Below, in pieces: positions 42,642 through 50,867 of a stretch of DNA of 56,988 nucleotides (position 1 is the stretch's first letter; every line of letters begins with the position of its first letter). A program made the position numbers and the translations under genes. Origin of the DNA: Anaerolineaceae bacterium UBA5211. GTDB lineage: Bacteria > Chloroflexota > Anaerolineae > Anaerolineales > Anaerolineaceae. Below the pieces are notes generated by a model. That model did no database searches. It was not told the DNA's origin and saw nothing but the letters and a program-made list of their open reading frames with translations. Location: positions 1-56,988 of the forward strand of contig DHVJ01000002.1 in assembly GCA_002412595.1 (NCBI GenBank). Direction: 5' to 3'.

Positions 42642-43720
42642 TTAAAATATGATTCCAGTAAAAAACTCTTTAGTTGTGACATCGCTTCTTGAGATCTTTC
42701 GGGTTGTCCCTTTAAATCAAGATAAGCTTGGATTGGATGAACGCATTTAATATCTTCAATTTCGGATAGATTCCAGAGTACTGATGTATCATTTGGTGAT
42801 GCAATTATTGTATTATAGCCAATATCAGATTCGGAAAAATCTAGATTAGATAGCAATTCACTACTTACGCTCTTTTCAGAATAAACGGTTACTGTCCGAA
42901 AAGAAGCGAAGTGATTATACAACCAAGCTGCACTTAAACCTGTTATTGCGAAATTGATTCCTTCTTTTTTTAGGAAATTATTAATATGTTGCATTAGTAA
43001 TTGGCCTGAACGCGCAGGAATATATCCTTTAATCACATTATGTTTTGAGAGATCGTATTTTTCTAACCAAGCATCAAGAAGCGTCTCTGGATTTCGATTG
43101 GTTATATTTCCACTATCATCTTTAGTAACTAGCTCTAATTCTTGGAGAGATCCAACGATTCTGCTGACATACCCTTCATCTAAATCAGTTTGTAGAGATA
43201 TTTCCCGTTGGCTAAACGCACCTTGACTATTGTATAAAAGAAATCTAGTTACTCGTGAACTTTTCGGTGCAAATACACTTGTTGATCGACCTGGCCGTTT
43301 GAAGAGATTTGACTGATTATCAATAATAATCCGTATGTTTGGACCTTTGATATTCGCGTTTCCGGATAAATCGAGCCACGATACCTTGGCTTCTTCACAC
43401 TTTTTACGGCCAAGTTTATACATGTAGGGAACAACCAGAATTTTCACAATGTTTTCTTTATTTATTTCGAATTTATTAAGTTGACCTATGCCTTTCATCA
43501 CATAGCCTAAGTCACCGGCCTTTTTATATTCAATTAAAAAGAATATGTCATTGATATGTATAACTGCGTCAACAACATACTTTGAAAATTGATTATCGCC
43601 CAACTCTGGCTTATATATGATTTGACCTGGTTCACAATCAAACCATGTGGATAGTAGATTTTCAGCTTTTTCAATCGCTTTTTTTTCTGAAAGGAATTCC
43701 ATAGCTTGATTATATAGCAT
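42638..43720 (-). CDS. AbiEi-like regulator/antitoxin with N-terminal PD-(D/E)XK-like domain
   Basis: 360 residues, three parts. (1) About 35-130: VVDAVI...FFLIEYKKAGDLG, giving Asp51-X12-Glu64-X-Lys66, the PD-(D/E)XK nuclease pattern, with a following helix carrying Gln80, then VSWLDLSGNANIKG. (2) About 153-200: a winged helix (SQREISLQTDLDEGYVSRIV). (3) A C-terminal part with FAITGLSAAWLYN and VHPIQAYLDLKGQPERSQEA, the AbiEi-type end. It probably represses its own operon and neutralises the downstream nucleotidyltransferase. Whether the nuclease-like domain is active is open. A start at ATG 43702 is also possible: TATAAT lies six bases before it, implying a leaderless message. Neither start has an RBS. 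Confidence 0.7.
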   Translation of the reverse strand: MLYNQAMEFLSEKKAIEKAENLLSTWFDCEPGQIIYKPELGDNQFSKYVVDAVIHINDIFFLIEYKKAGDLGYVMKGIGQLNKFEINKENIVKILVVPYMYKLGRKKCEEAKVSWLDLSGNANIKGPNIRIIIDNQSNLFKRPGRSTSVFAPKSSRVTRFLLYNSQGAFSQREISLQTDLDEGYVSRIVGSLQELELVTKDDSGNITNRNPETLLDAWLEKYDLSKHNVIKGYIPARSGQLLMQHINNFLKKEGINFAITGLSAAWLYNHFASFRTVTVYSEKSVSSELLSNLDFSESDIGYNTIIASPNDTSVLWNLSEIEDIKCVHPIQAYLDLKGQPERSQEAMSQLKSFLLESYFK

Positions 43721-44066
43721 AACTTGAATAAATAATCAAGCAGACTTATATAGTTAAGTTGGTTGTAGGGCGTATTTAACCGATTTGAAAGTGCTCATTG
43801 AAAAAGATGTGTCGGTAGAAAATTATAGCGCTAGGAAATATTCTTTTTTTTATACTTTATACGCTTTAGGTATGCGGTATTTTCCATCTTTCTCTTTCCG
43901 TTAGATCGTTAACCTTAAAGTAACCCTAGACTTGTGTCCATTGGTATAAAGCAATCATGTTTTTGGGAATAGAATGACCGATTTAAAATTATAAATTAGG
44001 GATTTTTTGCGAATAGAGAACAATCCCAGTTGAGAGTTTTCTATAAATCATTTGTACTTCCAACAA
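43721..44066. other. AT-rich intergenic stretch, nothing recognised
   Basis: 346 bp upstream of the AbiE-like pair and downstream of the BMP-like gene. It is AT-rich like the pair. A TATAAT box for the pair lies at its left edge. I see no RNA gene, repeat or plausible frame with start signals. Confidence 0.5.
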
Positions 44067-45104
44067 CTAATTCACCGATTGGGTATCGATCTGGCCTTCT
44101 CGCATCAGGTCAACCATCTGGTTTACCAGGATCAGCTTGCCGGGGCTCAACCACACCGAGCCGTCCGTTAATGTAACTTCCTGGGTGTCGCCAATTTGGA
44201 AAGTGGCGCTGATGGTCTTGCCGCCGGTACCGGCTACCAGGTCTCCCCAAATTTCACGCAGGGGCGTGATGGCGTCCATGTAAACCGAAGCGGCCCAGCG
44301 GGAACGGCCTTCTTCGCTGATGGGTTGGTTGCTGATGATGGCCACGTCCTGGCTGGAAAGGTAAGCGAGCAGCTGCGGGCTGACAGCTTCGCGGGCGATA
44401 TACACCACGTTCACTTTGCTCAAGTTGATCTGGTCGAAAGCGGCCTGCCAGGTTTCGGGTGTGCTGGCCGTGGGCTGCTCTGCAACTACCGGGTAAGCGT
44501 TGAGCGGGTTGATGGCGGAGGAGCATATGCCGCAGTAGTAATTAACGCCGTTTTTAAAAGCGGTGTTCATTTGGGTATCTTCGGCTGCCAGCAGGGCACC
44601 CACGCGGAAATTAGGGGCGGTGATGGCTGCAATGTAACCGGCCAAGAAAGCGGTGCCGGTGGTGTCTTCGTGGATGAGGGTGACGTTGGCCGGCGGGGTC
44701 CAATCCAGATCGCTGACGGCCACAAATTGAGTGCCGGCGGCGCCGGCTGCCAGGGTGCCCAGGTTATCGGGGTGATGCAGAAAGACCAGTACCTTGATGT
44801 CGGCGCTGAGGGTCTCCGCTGTGATATCCTGGCGGGTCTCAAATTTCAGGCCGGATGAAGCGGCCAATTCCGCCATGAGGTTTTGCGCCTGGGTGGCTGT
44901 TTCCGCATTATCGTCAGGGCTGATGATGAGTACCGCGCGGTCGGGCGGAATGGGGGTTGCCGTGGGCTGCTGAACTGTGGGCAGGACTTCCGGCTCCTGG
45001 GAAGCCTGCTCGGCTTTGGAGCCGCAGCCGGCGGCGGTCAGCGCGAAGAGCACAACCAGGAGGAGGGTGAGGATTAATATTTTTGGATTGGTTTTTAATG
45101 ACAT
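44067..45104 (-). CDS. BMP-family-like substrate-binding lipoprotein
   Basis: The 345-residue protein has a lipoprotein signal (lipobox AAGC, Cys27) and a Pro/Thr-rich tether (to about 55). It then has an alpha/beta domain resembling BMP/PnrA-type purine-nucleoside-binding proteins: AVSDLDWTPPANV, TGTAFLAGYIAA, FRVGALLAAED, FKNGVNYYC, VVYIAREAVSPQLLAYL, VAIISNQPISEEGR. Similarity is partial, and a pair of cysteines (CGIC) is unusual. No permease or ATPase gene is adjacent, so it may be an orphan receptor or serve a transporter encoded elsewhere. Downstream lies the AT-rich island. Confidence 0.7.
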   Translation of the reverse strand: MSLKTNPKILILTLLLVVLFALTAAGCGSKAEQASQEPEVLPTVQQPTATPIPPDRAVLIISPDDNAETATQAQNLMAELAASSGLKFETRQDITAETLSADIKVLVFLHHPDNLGTLAAGAAGTQFVAVSDLDWTPPANVTLIHEDTTGTAFLAGYIAAITAPNFRVGALLAAEDTQMNTAFKNGVNYYCGICSSAINPLNAYPVVAEQPTASTPETWQAAFDQINLSKVNVVYIAREAVSPQLLAYLSSQDVAIISNQPISEEGRSRWAASVYMDAITPLREIWGDLVAGTGGKTISATFQIGDTQEVTLTDGSVWLSPGKLILVNQMVDLMREGQIDTQSVN

Positions 45105-45113
45105 GTGCGTAAT

Positions 45114-45143
45114 TTTACACTAAGATGACCATTGGGTTATAAT
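45114..45143 (+). promoter_or_regulatory. Promoter of the phosphohexomutase gene
   Basis: TTTACA (45114-45119) and TATAAT (45138-45143) with an 18-bp spacer, 120 bp ahead of the start codon. Confidence 0.55.
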
Positions 45144-45199
45144 AGCGAACATGGTTCGAAATTCGCGAGGGCGTTTTTGAATTAAAGGGACATTTATAC

Positions 45200-45232
45200 A
45201 AACCCCGGGGTTGCCTCCTAGGGGTTTATTTT
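45200..45232 (+). promoter_or_regulatory. Alternative hairpins in the phosphohexomutase leader
   Basis: AACCCCGGGGTT (45201-45212) is a perfect palindrome. Its left half AAACCCC (45200-45206) can instead pair with GGGGTTT (45221-45227), which is followed by ATTTTG. The two structures exclude each other, and the second resembles a weak terminator. This layout suits attenuation but is unproven. Confidence 0.35.
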
Positions 45233-45262
45233 GCCTAAAATTACTTTTGTAAGGAGAAAAAT

Positions 45263-46723
45263 ATGCCCATTAATTTTGGCACCGACGGTTGGCGAGCCGT
45301 CATCTCAGATACATTTACATTCCACAACCTTAGAATGGTTACCCAGGCTATAGCCGACGCAGTTAATTCGGAAGGCTGGTTGAACGGCCTGGAAATTGAC
45401 CCGCCGCCGGATCCCAAATTAATGGTGGTTGGATTCGATACGCGTTTCCTTTCGGACCGCTATGCGCGTGAAGCTGCGCGTGTGCTGGCTGCCAACGGCT
45501 TTAAAGTGCTGTTGTGCCAGGCGGACGCACCCACCCCAGTGGTATCTTTTACGATCAAGAACCTGCATGCCATTGGCGGCATTATGATCACAGCCTCGCA
45601 TAACGCGCCGCGCTATAATGGCGTTAAATTGAAAGCGGCTTACGGTGGTTCCGCATTACCGGAACTGTGCCGCAAGGTGGAAGTTTACCTGAACGATAAT
45701 GAGGCCCAGGGGCGCGGCCCCAACCTGATTGATTACGACATTGCCCGCCAGGAAGGCCTGATCACACGCTTCAATCCCATCCCTGAATACCACGCGCACC
45801 TGCGCAAGCTGATCAATTTCGACGTAATCGCCGAGAATCCCCAATACATCGTGGTGGATTCCATGTATGGCGCTGGACGGGGTGTGATCCGCGGGCTGCT
45901 GGAAGGCACCGGCTGCGAGATCCACGAGATCCGTAATGAGATGAATCCCGGCTTTGGCGGTGTACATCCTGAACCCATTGCACAATACCTCAGCGCGCTT
46001 TCGGGCGCTATCTGCATGGGTAAGGGCAGCCTGGGACTGGCAACGGACGGAGACGCGGATCGTATCGGCGCCATGGATGAGCGCGGTGTGTTTGTGGATC
46101 CGCATAAAATCATTGCGCTTTCACTGCAATATTTGGCCGAAAAACGCGGCTTGAAAGGTTCTGTGGTGCGCACGGTTTCTACAACGCGCATGGTCGATCT
46201 GCTGGCAGCACGCTACGGCTTGACCGTACACGAGACGCCGGTGGGCTTCAACCACATTGCCGAATACATGCTCAAAGAGCCGGTGTTGATCGGCGGTGAA
46301 GAATCGGGCGGCATTTCCTTCCTGGGGCATATTCCCGAAGGCGACGGCATCATCATGGGCCTGCTGCTGACGGAAATTGTGGCCGAATCGGGTGTGACCC
46401 TGTCTGAATTGGTATCCAACCTGCTGACGGACGTGGGCCCGGCGGTATATGCGCGCCGCGACCAGCGCCTGAAACGCCCGGTCGCCAAGGATAAAATGGT
46501 GGGCATTCTGGTCAACGACGCTCCCAAGGAAATTGGCGGCGAAAAGGTGAATGAAGTTTCCACCAAGGACGGTGTCAAGTACATTCTGGATGACAATTCC
46601 TGGCTGTTGATCCGCCCCTCGGGCACGGAACCGGTGCTGCGCGTTTACGCGGAAGGGCGCACGGACGAAATGCTGCAAGCCCTGCTGGCTTACGGTGAGA
46701 AAGTGGCTACCTCAGTTACGTAA
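45263..46723 (+). CDS. Phosphoglucomutase/phosphomannomutase
   Basis: The 486-residue alpha-D-phosphohexomutase has all four signature loops: phosphoserine loop ITASHNAPRYNGVK, metal loop DGDADRIG, sugar-specificity loop GGEESGGISF (EESGG pattern, glucose/mannose type) and phosphate loop RPSGTEPVLRVY. It interconverts hexose-1- and hexose-6-phosphates, supplying sugar-1-phosphates for nucleotide sugars used in the glycan cluster. AAGGAG lies eight bases before ATG 45263. The start NFGTDGWRAVI is canonical. A terminator follows 8 bp after the stop. Sequence alone does not separate phosphoglucomutase from phosphomannomutase activity. Confidence 0.93.
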   Translation: MPINFGTDGWRAVISDTFTFHNLRMVTQAIADAVNSEGWLNGLEIDPPPDPKLMVVGFDTRFLSDRYAREAARVLAANGFKVLLCQADAPTPVVSFTIKNLHAIGGIMITASHNAPRYNGVKLKAAYGGSALPELCRKVEVYLNDNEAQGRGPNLIDYDIARQEGLITRFNPIPEYHAHLRKLINFDVIAENPQYIVVDSMYGAGRGVIRGLLEGTGCEIHEIRNEMNPGFGGVHPEPIAQYLSALSGAICMGKGSLGLATDGDADRIGAMDERGVFVDPHKIIALSLQYLAEKRGLKGSVVRTVSTTRMVDLLAARYGLTVHETPVGFNHIAEYMLKEPVLIGGEESGGISFLGHIPEGDGIIMGLLLTEIVAESGVTLSELVSNLLTDVGPAVYARRDQRLKRPVAKDKMVGILVNDAPKEIGGEKVNEVSTKDGVKYILDDNSWLLIRPSGTEPVLRVYAEGRTDEMLQALLAYGEKVATSVT

Positions 46724-46730
46724 ATTACAG

Positions 46731-46762
46731 ACTCCCGTTCAATCAACGGGAGTTCTTTTTTT
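46731..46762 (+). terminator. Terminator after the phosphohexomutase gene
   Basis: ACTCCCGTT (46731-46739) and AACGGGAGT (46745-46753) form a 9-bp stem followed by TCTTTTTTT. The stop codon of the convergent ADP-ribosylglycohydrolase gene lies inside its loop region. Confidence 0.88.
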
Positions 46763-47525
46763 CCATTACCTGATAGAACTCGTCAATAATATCCAGAAAA
46801 TCCTGCGGCAGCAGCCGGCGCGATTCGCTGACAATTTCCGCAGGAATTTCTTTATAGTAGGCTTCGGCCAGCGCCCCGGCAATGCAGGCCAGCGTATCGG
46901 CGTCGCCGCCCAGTGAGACCGCGTTGCGCACGGCGCTTTCATAATCCTCTGAATCCAGAAAAGCGATAAAAGCCGGCGGTACGGTGCCCTGGCAGGTAAT
47001 ATCAAAGCGATAGCCAGGCTGGATTTCCTTCAATTGGAAATTCAGGTTGTAGCCAAACCATTTGCCGATTTCCTGACGAATTTCATCTTTGCTGCAGCCC
47101 TGCCTGGCCAGGAAGATCCCAATGGAAACAGCCTGGGAGCCTTTGATGCTCTCGCTGTGATTGTGGGTAACGGCGGAGCATTTACGGGCTGTTTTTAAAA
47201 CGGTGGATTCATCGTCCAACAGGAATCCGATGGAAGTGGTGCGCATGGCACTGCCATTACACCCGGATTTATAAGGTTGCAGGGAGTCGGATAGCATCCA
47301 TTTATAAAAAGAACCGCCGTAACCCGCATCTGGGTAGCGACGGCCGTATTCTTTGAGCGTTTGCGCGAAGTCGAGATTATGCAGCACCGCGTCCGCCACG
47401 GCCACTGTTAAAACAGTGTCGTCGGTGAAACAGGAACGTTCCGAAAAAAGCGGAAAATCCCTTTCTTTGAAGCCCAAGTATTCGTATGGCGAACCAATAA
47501 TATCCCCAGCTATTGCACCGAACAT
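46743..47525 (-). CDS. ADP-ribosylglycohydrolase family protein (DraG-like)
   Basis: The 260-residue protein removes ADP-ribose from proteins or small molecules in characterised relatives. Metal-binding motifs are at both ends: CFTDDTVLTVAVADA (TDDT) near the N-terminus and SLGGDADTLACIAGALAEA (GGDADT) near the C-terminus. FGAIAGDIIGSPYE at the start is typical, as is GNGSAMR-like CNGSAMRTTSIGFL in the middle. The frame opens at GTG 47537, but that codon overlaps the AGGAG; ATG 47525 is the better start. The target is unknown, and no ADP-ribosyltransferase gene is nearby. Confidence 0.9.
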   Translation of the reverse strand: MFGAIAGDIIGSPYEYLGFKERDFPLFSERSCFTDDTVLTVAVADAVLHNLDFAQTLKEYGRRYPDAGYGGSFYKWMLSDSLQPYKSGCNGSAMRTTSIGFLLDDESTVLKTARKCSAVTHNHSESIKGSQAVSIGIFLARQGCSKDEIRQEIGKWFGYNLNFQLKEIQPGYRFDITCQGTVPPAFIAFLDSEDYESAVRNAVSLGGDADTLACIAGALAEAYYKEIPAEIVSESRRLLPQDFLDIIDEFYQVMEKKNSR

Positions 47526-47566
47526 TATTAACCCCACTCCTAAATTGTCAAAACTATTGTGTTATT

Positions 47567-47965
47567 TTATTCAGCCGGTGTTTCCGTTGACTGGAATTCA
47601 GCGACACTGGTCAACTGGGCGGCTATGGTGGCCGTCCGTTCCAGGTCTGGATCAACCGTGGCTGTAACAATCTCAGCGGTTTCAGTGGGAGCAGCTTCCA
47701 AAGTGGCAATGTCAGTTGCTTCGACGATGGTGTTGTCGTAACCAGCCGGATTTGCGCTGGCTGTCAGAATGGCTCTGACCCTGGCTTCCGCTTCCATATC
47801 GGCCAGGTATTGGGTGACATAAAGAAAGCCAAAGAAGAATACGACCAGGATGGTCAGGATGAGTAAAAGGCGGGCAATGCCGTTCTTGCGTTTGCTTTTG
47901 CGGACGGTGGTGTTATCTTCTTCCAGAATTTCCTGCAAGGTTTCGTCGGATTTTTTGTTTGGCAT
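47567..47965 (-). CDS. Small single-pass membrane protein, unknown function
   Basis: 132 residues: a charged N-terminal part (1-28, Lys/Arg-rich just before the membrane), one clear transmembrane segment (about 31-50, LLLILTILVVFFFGFLYV), then an Ala/Thr/Glu-rich extracellular tail of about 80 residues with ATxxxxAAPTETAEI-type low complexity. The positive-inside rule puts the N-terminus in the cytoplasm. I do not recognise a family. It follows the zinc-ribbon gene by 39 bp on the same strand. Confidence 0.6.
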   Translation of the reverse strand: MPNKKSDETLQEILEEDNTTVRKSKRKNGIARLLLILTILVVFFFGFLYVTQYLADMEAEARVRAILTASANPAGYDNTIVEATDIATLEAAPTETAEIVTATVDPDLERTATIAAQLTSVAEFQSTETPAE

Positions 47966-48004
47966 TATTTTCCTCGAGTTATGAATCCCATTAATATTTT
48001 ATTT

Positions 48005-48547
48005 TCAATTGTTGTTTGAGTCAAACTTAACAAAACCATCAGGAAGGTCCTCGGAGGTATCTTCCGTAGGGATTTCATCATCCGCTTCCATAATTATGGC
48101 AGGTTTGGGTTCCTGCTGCGGTTTGGCCGATTCCAGCGGCGGCTGCTTGGCAGGTTCTTCCTTTGGGGCAGGCGGTTCCGTTGAACGGCGGTTTTCTTTG
48201 TGTTGCTCTTCAGGCTGCGCCGGTGAAGCGGCGGCTGGGCTGCTGGACCCGTTGAATAGCAATTGCTGCTGCCATTGATCCTGCGCAGCTTGCGACGCGC
48301 GCTCCTTCTGTTCCTGTTCGCGAATGCGCTGCAGCCATTCGGGTATGTTTTTATCTTCATCCGGTGCTAGCTGTGTTTGTTGGGCTTGTGCTTCCGGCTC
48401 CAGAGTATCTTTGCCCTGTTGTTCAGCAGGCTGATCGCCGCTGTTCAACTCCACCTGGCAATACCAGCATTTCACTGCTTCGGGCAGGTTAGGCCGCCCG
48501 CAGTTTGTGCAAATGATTTCCTCGATATTTTCAGATTGAATGCTCAT
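48005..48547 (-). CDS. Zinc-ribbon protein with long disordered tail
   Basis: 180 residues. An N-terminal zinc ribbon, IICTNCGRPNLPEAVKCWYCQ, has two CxxC pairs (Cys13, Cys16, Cys27, Cys30). Next comes a short helical IPEWLQRIREQEQKER segment, then a Pro/Gln/Glu/Ala-rich disordered tail ending in an acidic stretch. Such zinc-ribbon/linker proteins are common in Chloroflexota next to small membrane proteins, and function is unknown. It precedes the 47567 membrane protein gene; the two may be an operon. Confidence 0.65.
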   Translation of the reverse strand: MSIQSENIEEIICTNCGRPNLPEAVKCWYCQVELNSGDQPAEQQGKDTLEPEAQAQQTQLAPDEDKNIPEWLQRIREQEQKERASQAAQDQWQQQLLFNGSSSPAAASPAQPEEQHKENRRSTEPPAPKEEPAKQPPLESAKPQQEPKPAIIMEADDEIPTEDTSEDLPDGFVKFDSNNN

Positions 48548-48589
48548 ATGTCAGTGATTTTTCACAGTATAGCATAAATATTTACACAG

Positions 48590-49723
48590 CTAAATGGTAG
48601 TGTTTGTTTCATTAATAATTTGTTGTTTTTGGATGAGGCTGGCCATGAAGTTCAGGCGCTGCTGTTCCTTGATACGGTTGTCAATTCGGTCCCGCACCAG
48701 GCCGCGCGGGATACGCTGGCCCTGGACGTATAGCAGGAAGTCGTGGATTTCGGCCGCGTGCGTATGGATGTTGTCCTGGTCGTTGGGAATGCGCAGGATC
48801 AGATCGCTGCCCAGATCATCCAGGTCTGTGTCGCGGAAGGGCAGGATGCAGGGAATGCCGCGGCTGGCGTAGTCGCGCACTTTCAGGGGCGAGGCTTCGT
48901 TCAATCCGGCGCGGTGCAGGGCCAATGTGCCGATGGCCGCATCGGCCTGGGCCAAAATGTGGTTGCACTCCGCGCCTACGCGATAGCCATGCAGGATCAG
49001 GTTGTGCGGCAGGTCCGCAAGGCCCTCGATATGGTCGTAGCCGATCACGTCAATGACGATATCCGGATAGATTCGCGCCAGCTCCACCAGTTTTTCAACG
49101 CCGTGCCAGGCAAAACCGGGCGTGCCGATGAAAGCCAGGTGCGGGTGGTCATTGCGCGGGGCGGGCATGGGCGCGACGGCGCTCAGATCGATGCTGTTGC
49201 TGACGACCAGGCCGGGTTTATGGAAGGATTGGAATACATCCATCTCGGCCAGTTCCTGCGTGGCATAAACAATGCCGGAGGCACCGCCAAGGGTGATGCC
49301 GCGCGTCAGGCGGTTGTAGGTGCTTTTAATCCCGCCCAGCAGTTTGTGTTCCTCCACGTCGTTGGTGTTGATCTCCACCACAGCCGGCGCAATGCGATAC
49401 AAGCGTTGCAGCGGATAGACATACATGGCCCAGCGCAGGTAGATGACATCCGGTTGGTAGGCGCGCACGCCGGCGATCAGCTTCTTCAGGGCGGCCATGC
49501 GCGATAGCTCGGTGGGCAGCAGCCCGGCCGCGCCGGATTTAATTGTGTAAAGGAAGCGCTGCCCCTCCACCAGCGTGCCGGTATCTTCGGGCAGGTATAA
49601 GTGCGAAAAGAACTCAGCTTCATGGCCCAAATTGCGCCAGGTGGTTAATTGGCGCTGCATTTTTTTGCCCACGCCGCTGGTGAGGCTGCGCGGCCAGTGC
49701 AGGGAGACATATGCGATGCGCAT
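48590..49723 (-). CDS. Family 4-type glycosyltransferase (GT-B fold)
   Basis: The 377-residue protein has two Rossmann-like halves. The N-terminal acceptor half starts MRIAYVSLHWPRS, with a Gly-containing loop (SGVGKKMQ). The C-terminal donor half has LAFIGTPGFAWHGVEKLVEL, VIGYDHIEGL, ILHGYRVG and NEASPLKVRDYASRGIPCILP, the last covering the nucleotide-sugar phosphate and ribose contacts. It transfers a sugar from an activated donor during assembly of the surface glycan. The gene abuts the next glycosyltransferase (1 bp gap), so the two are cotranscribed. Donor and linkage cannot be read from sequence. Confidence 0.82.
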   Translation of the reverse strand: MRIAYVSLHWPRSLTSGVGKKMQRQLTTWRNLGHEAEFFSHLYLPEDTGTLVEGQRFLYTIKSGAAGLLPTELSRMAALKKLIAGVRAYQPDVIYLRWAMYVYPLQRLYRIAPAVVEINTNDVEEHKLLGGIKSTYNRLTRGITLGGASGIVYATQELAEMDVFQSFHKPGLVVSNSIDLSAVAPMPAPRNDHPHLAFIGTPGFAWHGVEKLVELARIYPDIVIDVIGYDHIEGLADLPHNLILHGYRVGAECNHILAQADAAIGTLALHRAGLNEASPLKVRDYASRGIPCILPFRDTDLDDLGSDLILRIPNDQDNIHTHAAEIHDFLLYVQGQRIPRGLVRDRIDNRIKEQQRLNFMASLIQKQQIINETNTTI

Positions 49724-49724
49724 C

Positions 49725-50852
49725 TTAAGCGATAACCTCCCCCAATATTTTTTCGTAATCGTCGATGGCTTTGGTCAGGTCAAAACGCTGGGCATGGTCG
49801 CGGCTGGCCGCGCGCGCATTTTTGAGCAGCTGCTTGTCGCTGAGCAGGCGGCGCAGGGCGCCGGCATATCCGGCCACATCGCCGGGCGCGACCAGGAAGC
49901 CGTTACGGTTTTCGTCAATGTAATCCGGGCAGCTGCCGATATCGCTGAGCACCAATGCCAGCCCCATGGCCAGGCCCTGCAGGCCGGCGATGGGCATGGA
50001 ATCCAGCAGCGATGGCATCAGCAGGATATCGCTTTTAGCCAGCCACTGGTTAACTTGCAGTGGGGTGACCCAACCGGTCAACTCGACACGTTCGGCCAGA
50101 TCGAATTTGGCGAGGGCCTTTTGGACATCCTCCCTCTGCGGGCCGTCACCTAGCATGGCGCACTGCCAATCCAGGTCGCGGACGCGATCCAGGATGGCGG
50201 GTACGGCTGCCGCGTTTTTCTCGGGCGAGAAACGTCCAATATAGAGGATGCGCGGGGGCCGCTCCGGGTGGAAGGCGCCGGGCTGGCAGGCTTGCGTATC
50301 GATGCCGTTGGGAATGACCTGGATATCGACCGGGTAATGCTGGAGCGCAAAACGGCGGGTCTGTTCACTGACGGAAATGACGCGCGCGGCTTTTTTCCAG
50401 AAGGGGCGCGTGAAGGGCAGCACCAGGCGGAACCACTTATCCGTCTTTTGGGGCGCACCGCCGGGTACGTCGCCGCCGTGGGCGGTGATGACGTATGGCT
50501 TTCCGGTCAGAATTGAGAGTGCCCAAGCGGAAGCACCGGCCGGCACGGCAAAGTGCGCGTGGATCAGGTCAGGCTGAAAACGGCGGATGACTTTGATTCC
50601 GTGCAGGACGCTCTTAATGATGAAACAGGCCATGGTCATGAATCCAGCCCGGTAAGCCTGGGTACGGCAGGAACGCACGCGGTCGATGGTCAGGCTGCCC
50701 TGGACTTCCATCAGGGGCAGGTCGCCATAATGGGCAGTGAGGACATGGATTTGGTGGCCGCGTGTGGCCAGATGGGTGCAGACATCCGCCACAACCTGCC
50801 CGCCGCCCCCGCCGATGGGTGGATATTCGTGGGAGATGACCAGTATTTTCAT
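49725..50852 (-). CDS. Family 4 glycosyltransferase with altered EX7E motif
   Basis: The 375-residue GT-B enzyme is a clear GT4 member: HEYPPIGGGGGQVVADV (acceptor-side Gly-rich loop), PYVITAHGGDVPG, VIPNGIDT, ILYIGRFSPEKN, and LLMPSLLDSMPIAGLQGLAMG. In that last block the usual Glu-X7-Glu that contacts the donor is Asp-X7-Gln, so donor binding may differ or activity may be reduced. It lies 15 bp downstream of the GT2 gene and 1 bp upstream of the next glycosyltransferase in the same run. Confidence 0.88.
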   Translation of the reverse strand: MKILVISHEYPPIGGGGGQVVADVCTHLATRGHQIHVLTAHYGDLPLMEVQGSLTIDRVRSCRTQAYRAGFMTMACFIIKSVLHGIKVIRRFQPDLIHAHFAVPAGASAWALSILTGKPYVITAHGGDVPGGAPQKTDKWFRLVLPFTRPFWKKAARVISVSEQTRRFALQHYPVDIQVIPNGIDTQACQPGAFHPERPPRILYIGRFSPEKNAAAVPAILDRVRDLDWQCAMLGDGPQREDVQKALAKFDLAERVELTGWVTPLQVNQWLAKSDILLMPSLLDSMPIAGLQGLAMGLALVLSDIGSCPDYIDENRNGFLVAPGDVAGYAGALRRLLSDKQLLKNARAASRDHAQRFDLTKAIDDYEKILGEVIA

Positions 50853-50867
50853 GAGTGTAAAGGCTGC

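Noticed and set aside
45150..45170. tRNA-like GGTTCGAAATTC
   Set aside because: Looks like a T-arm, but no acceptor, D or anticodon arms can be formed around it.
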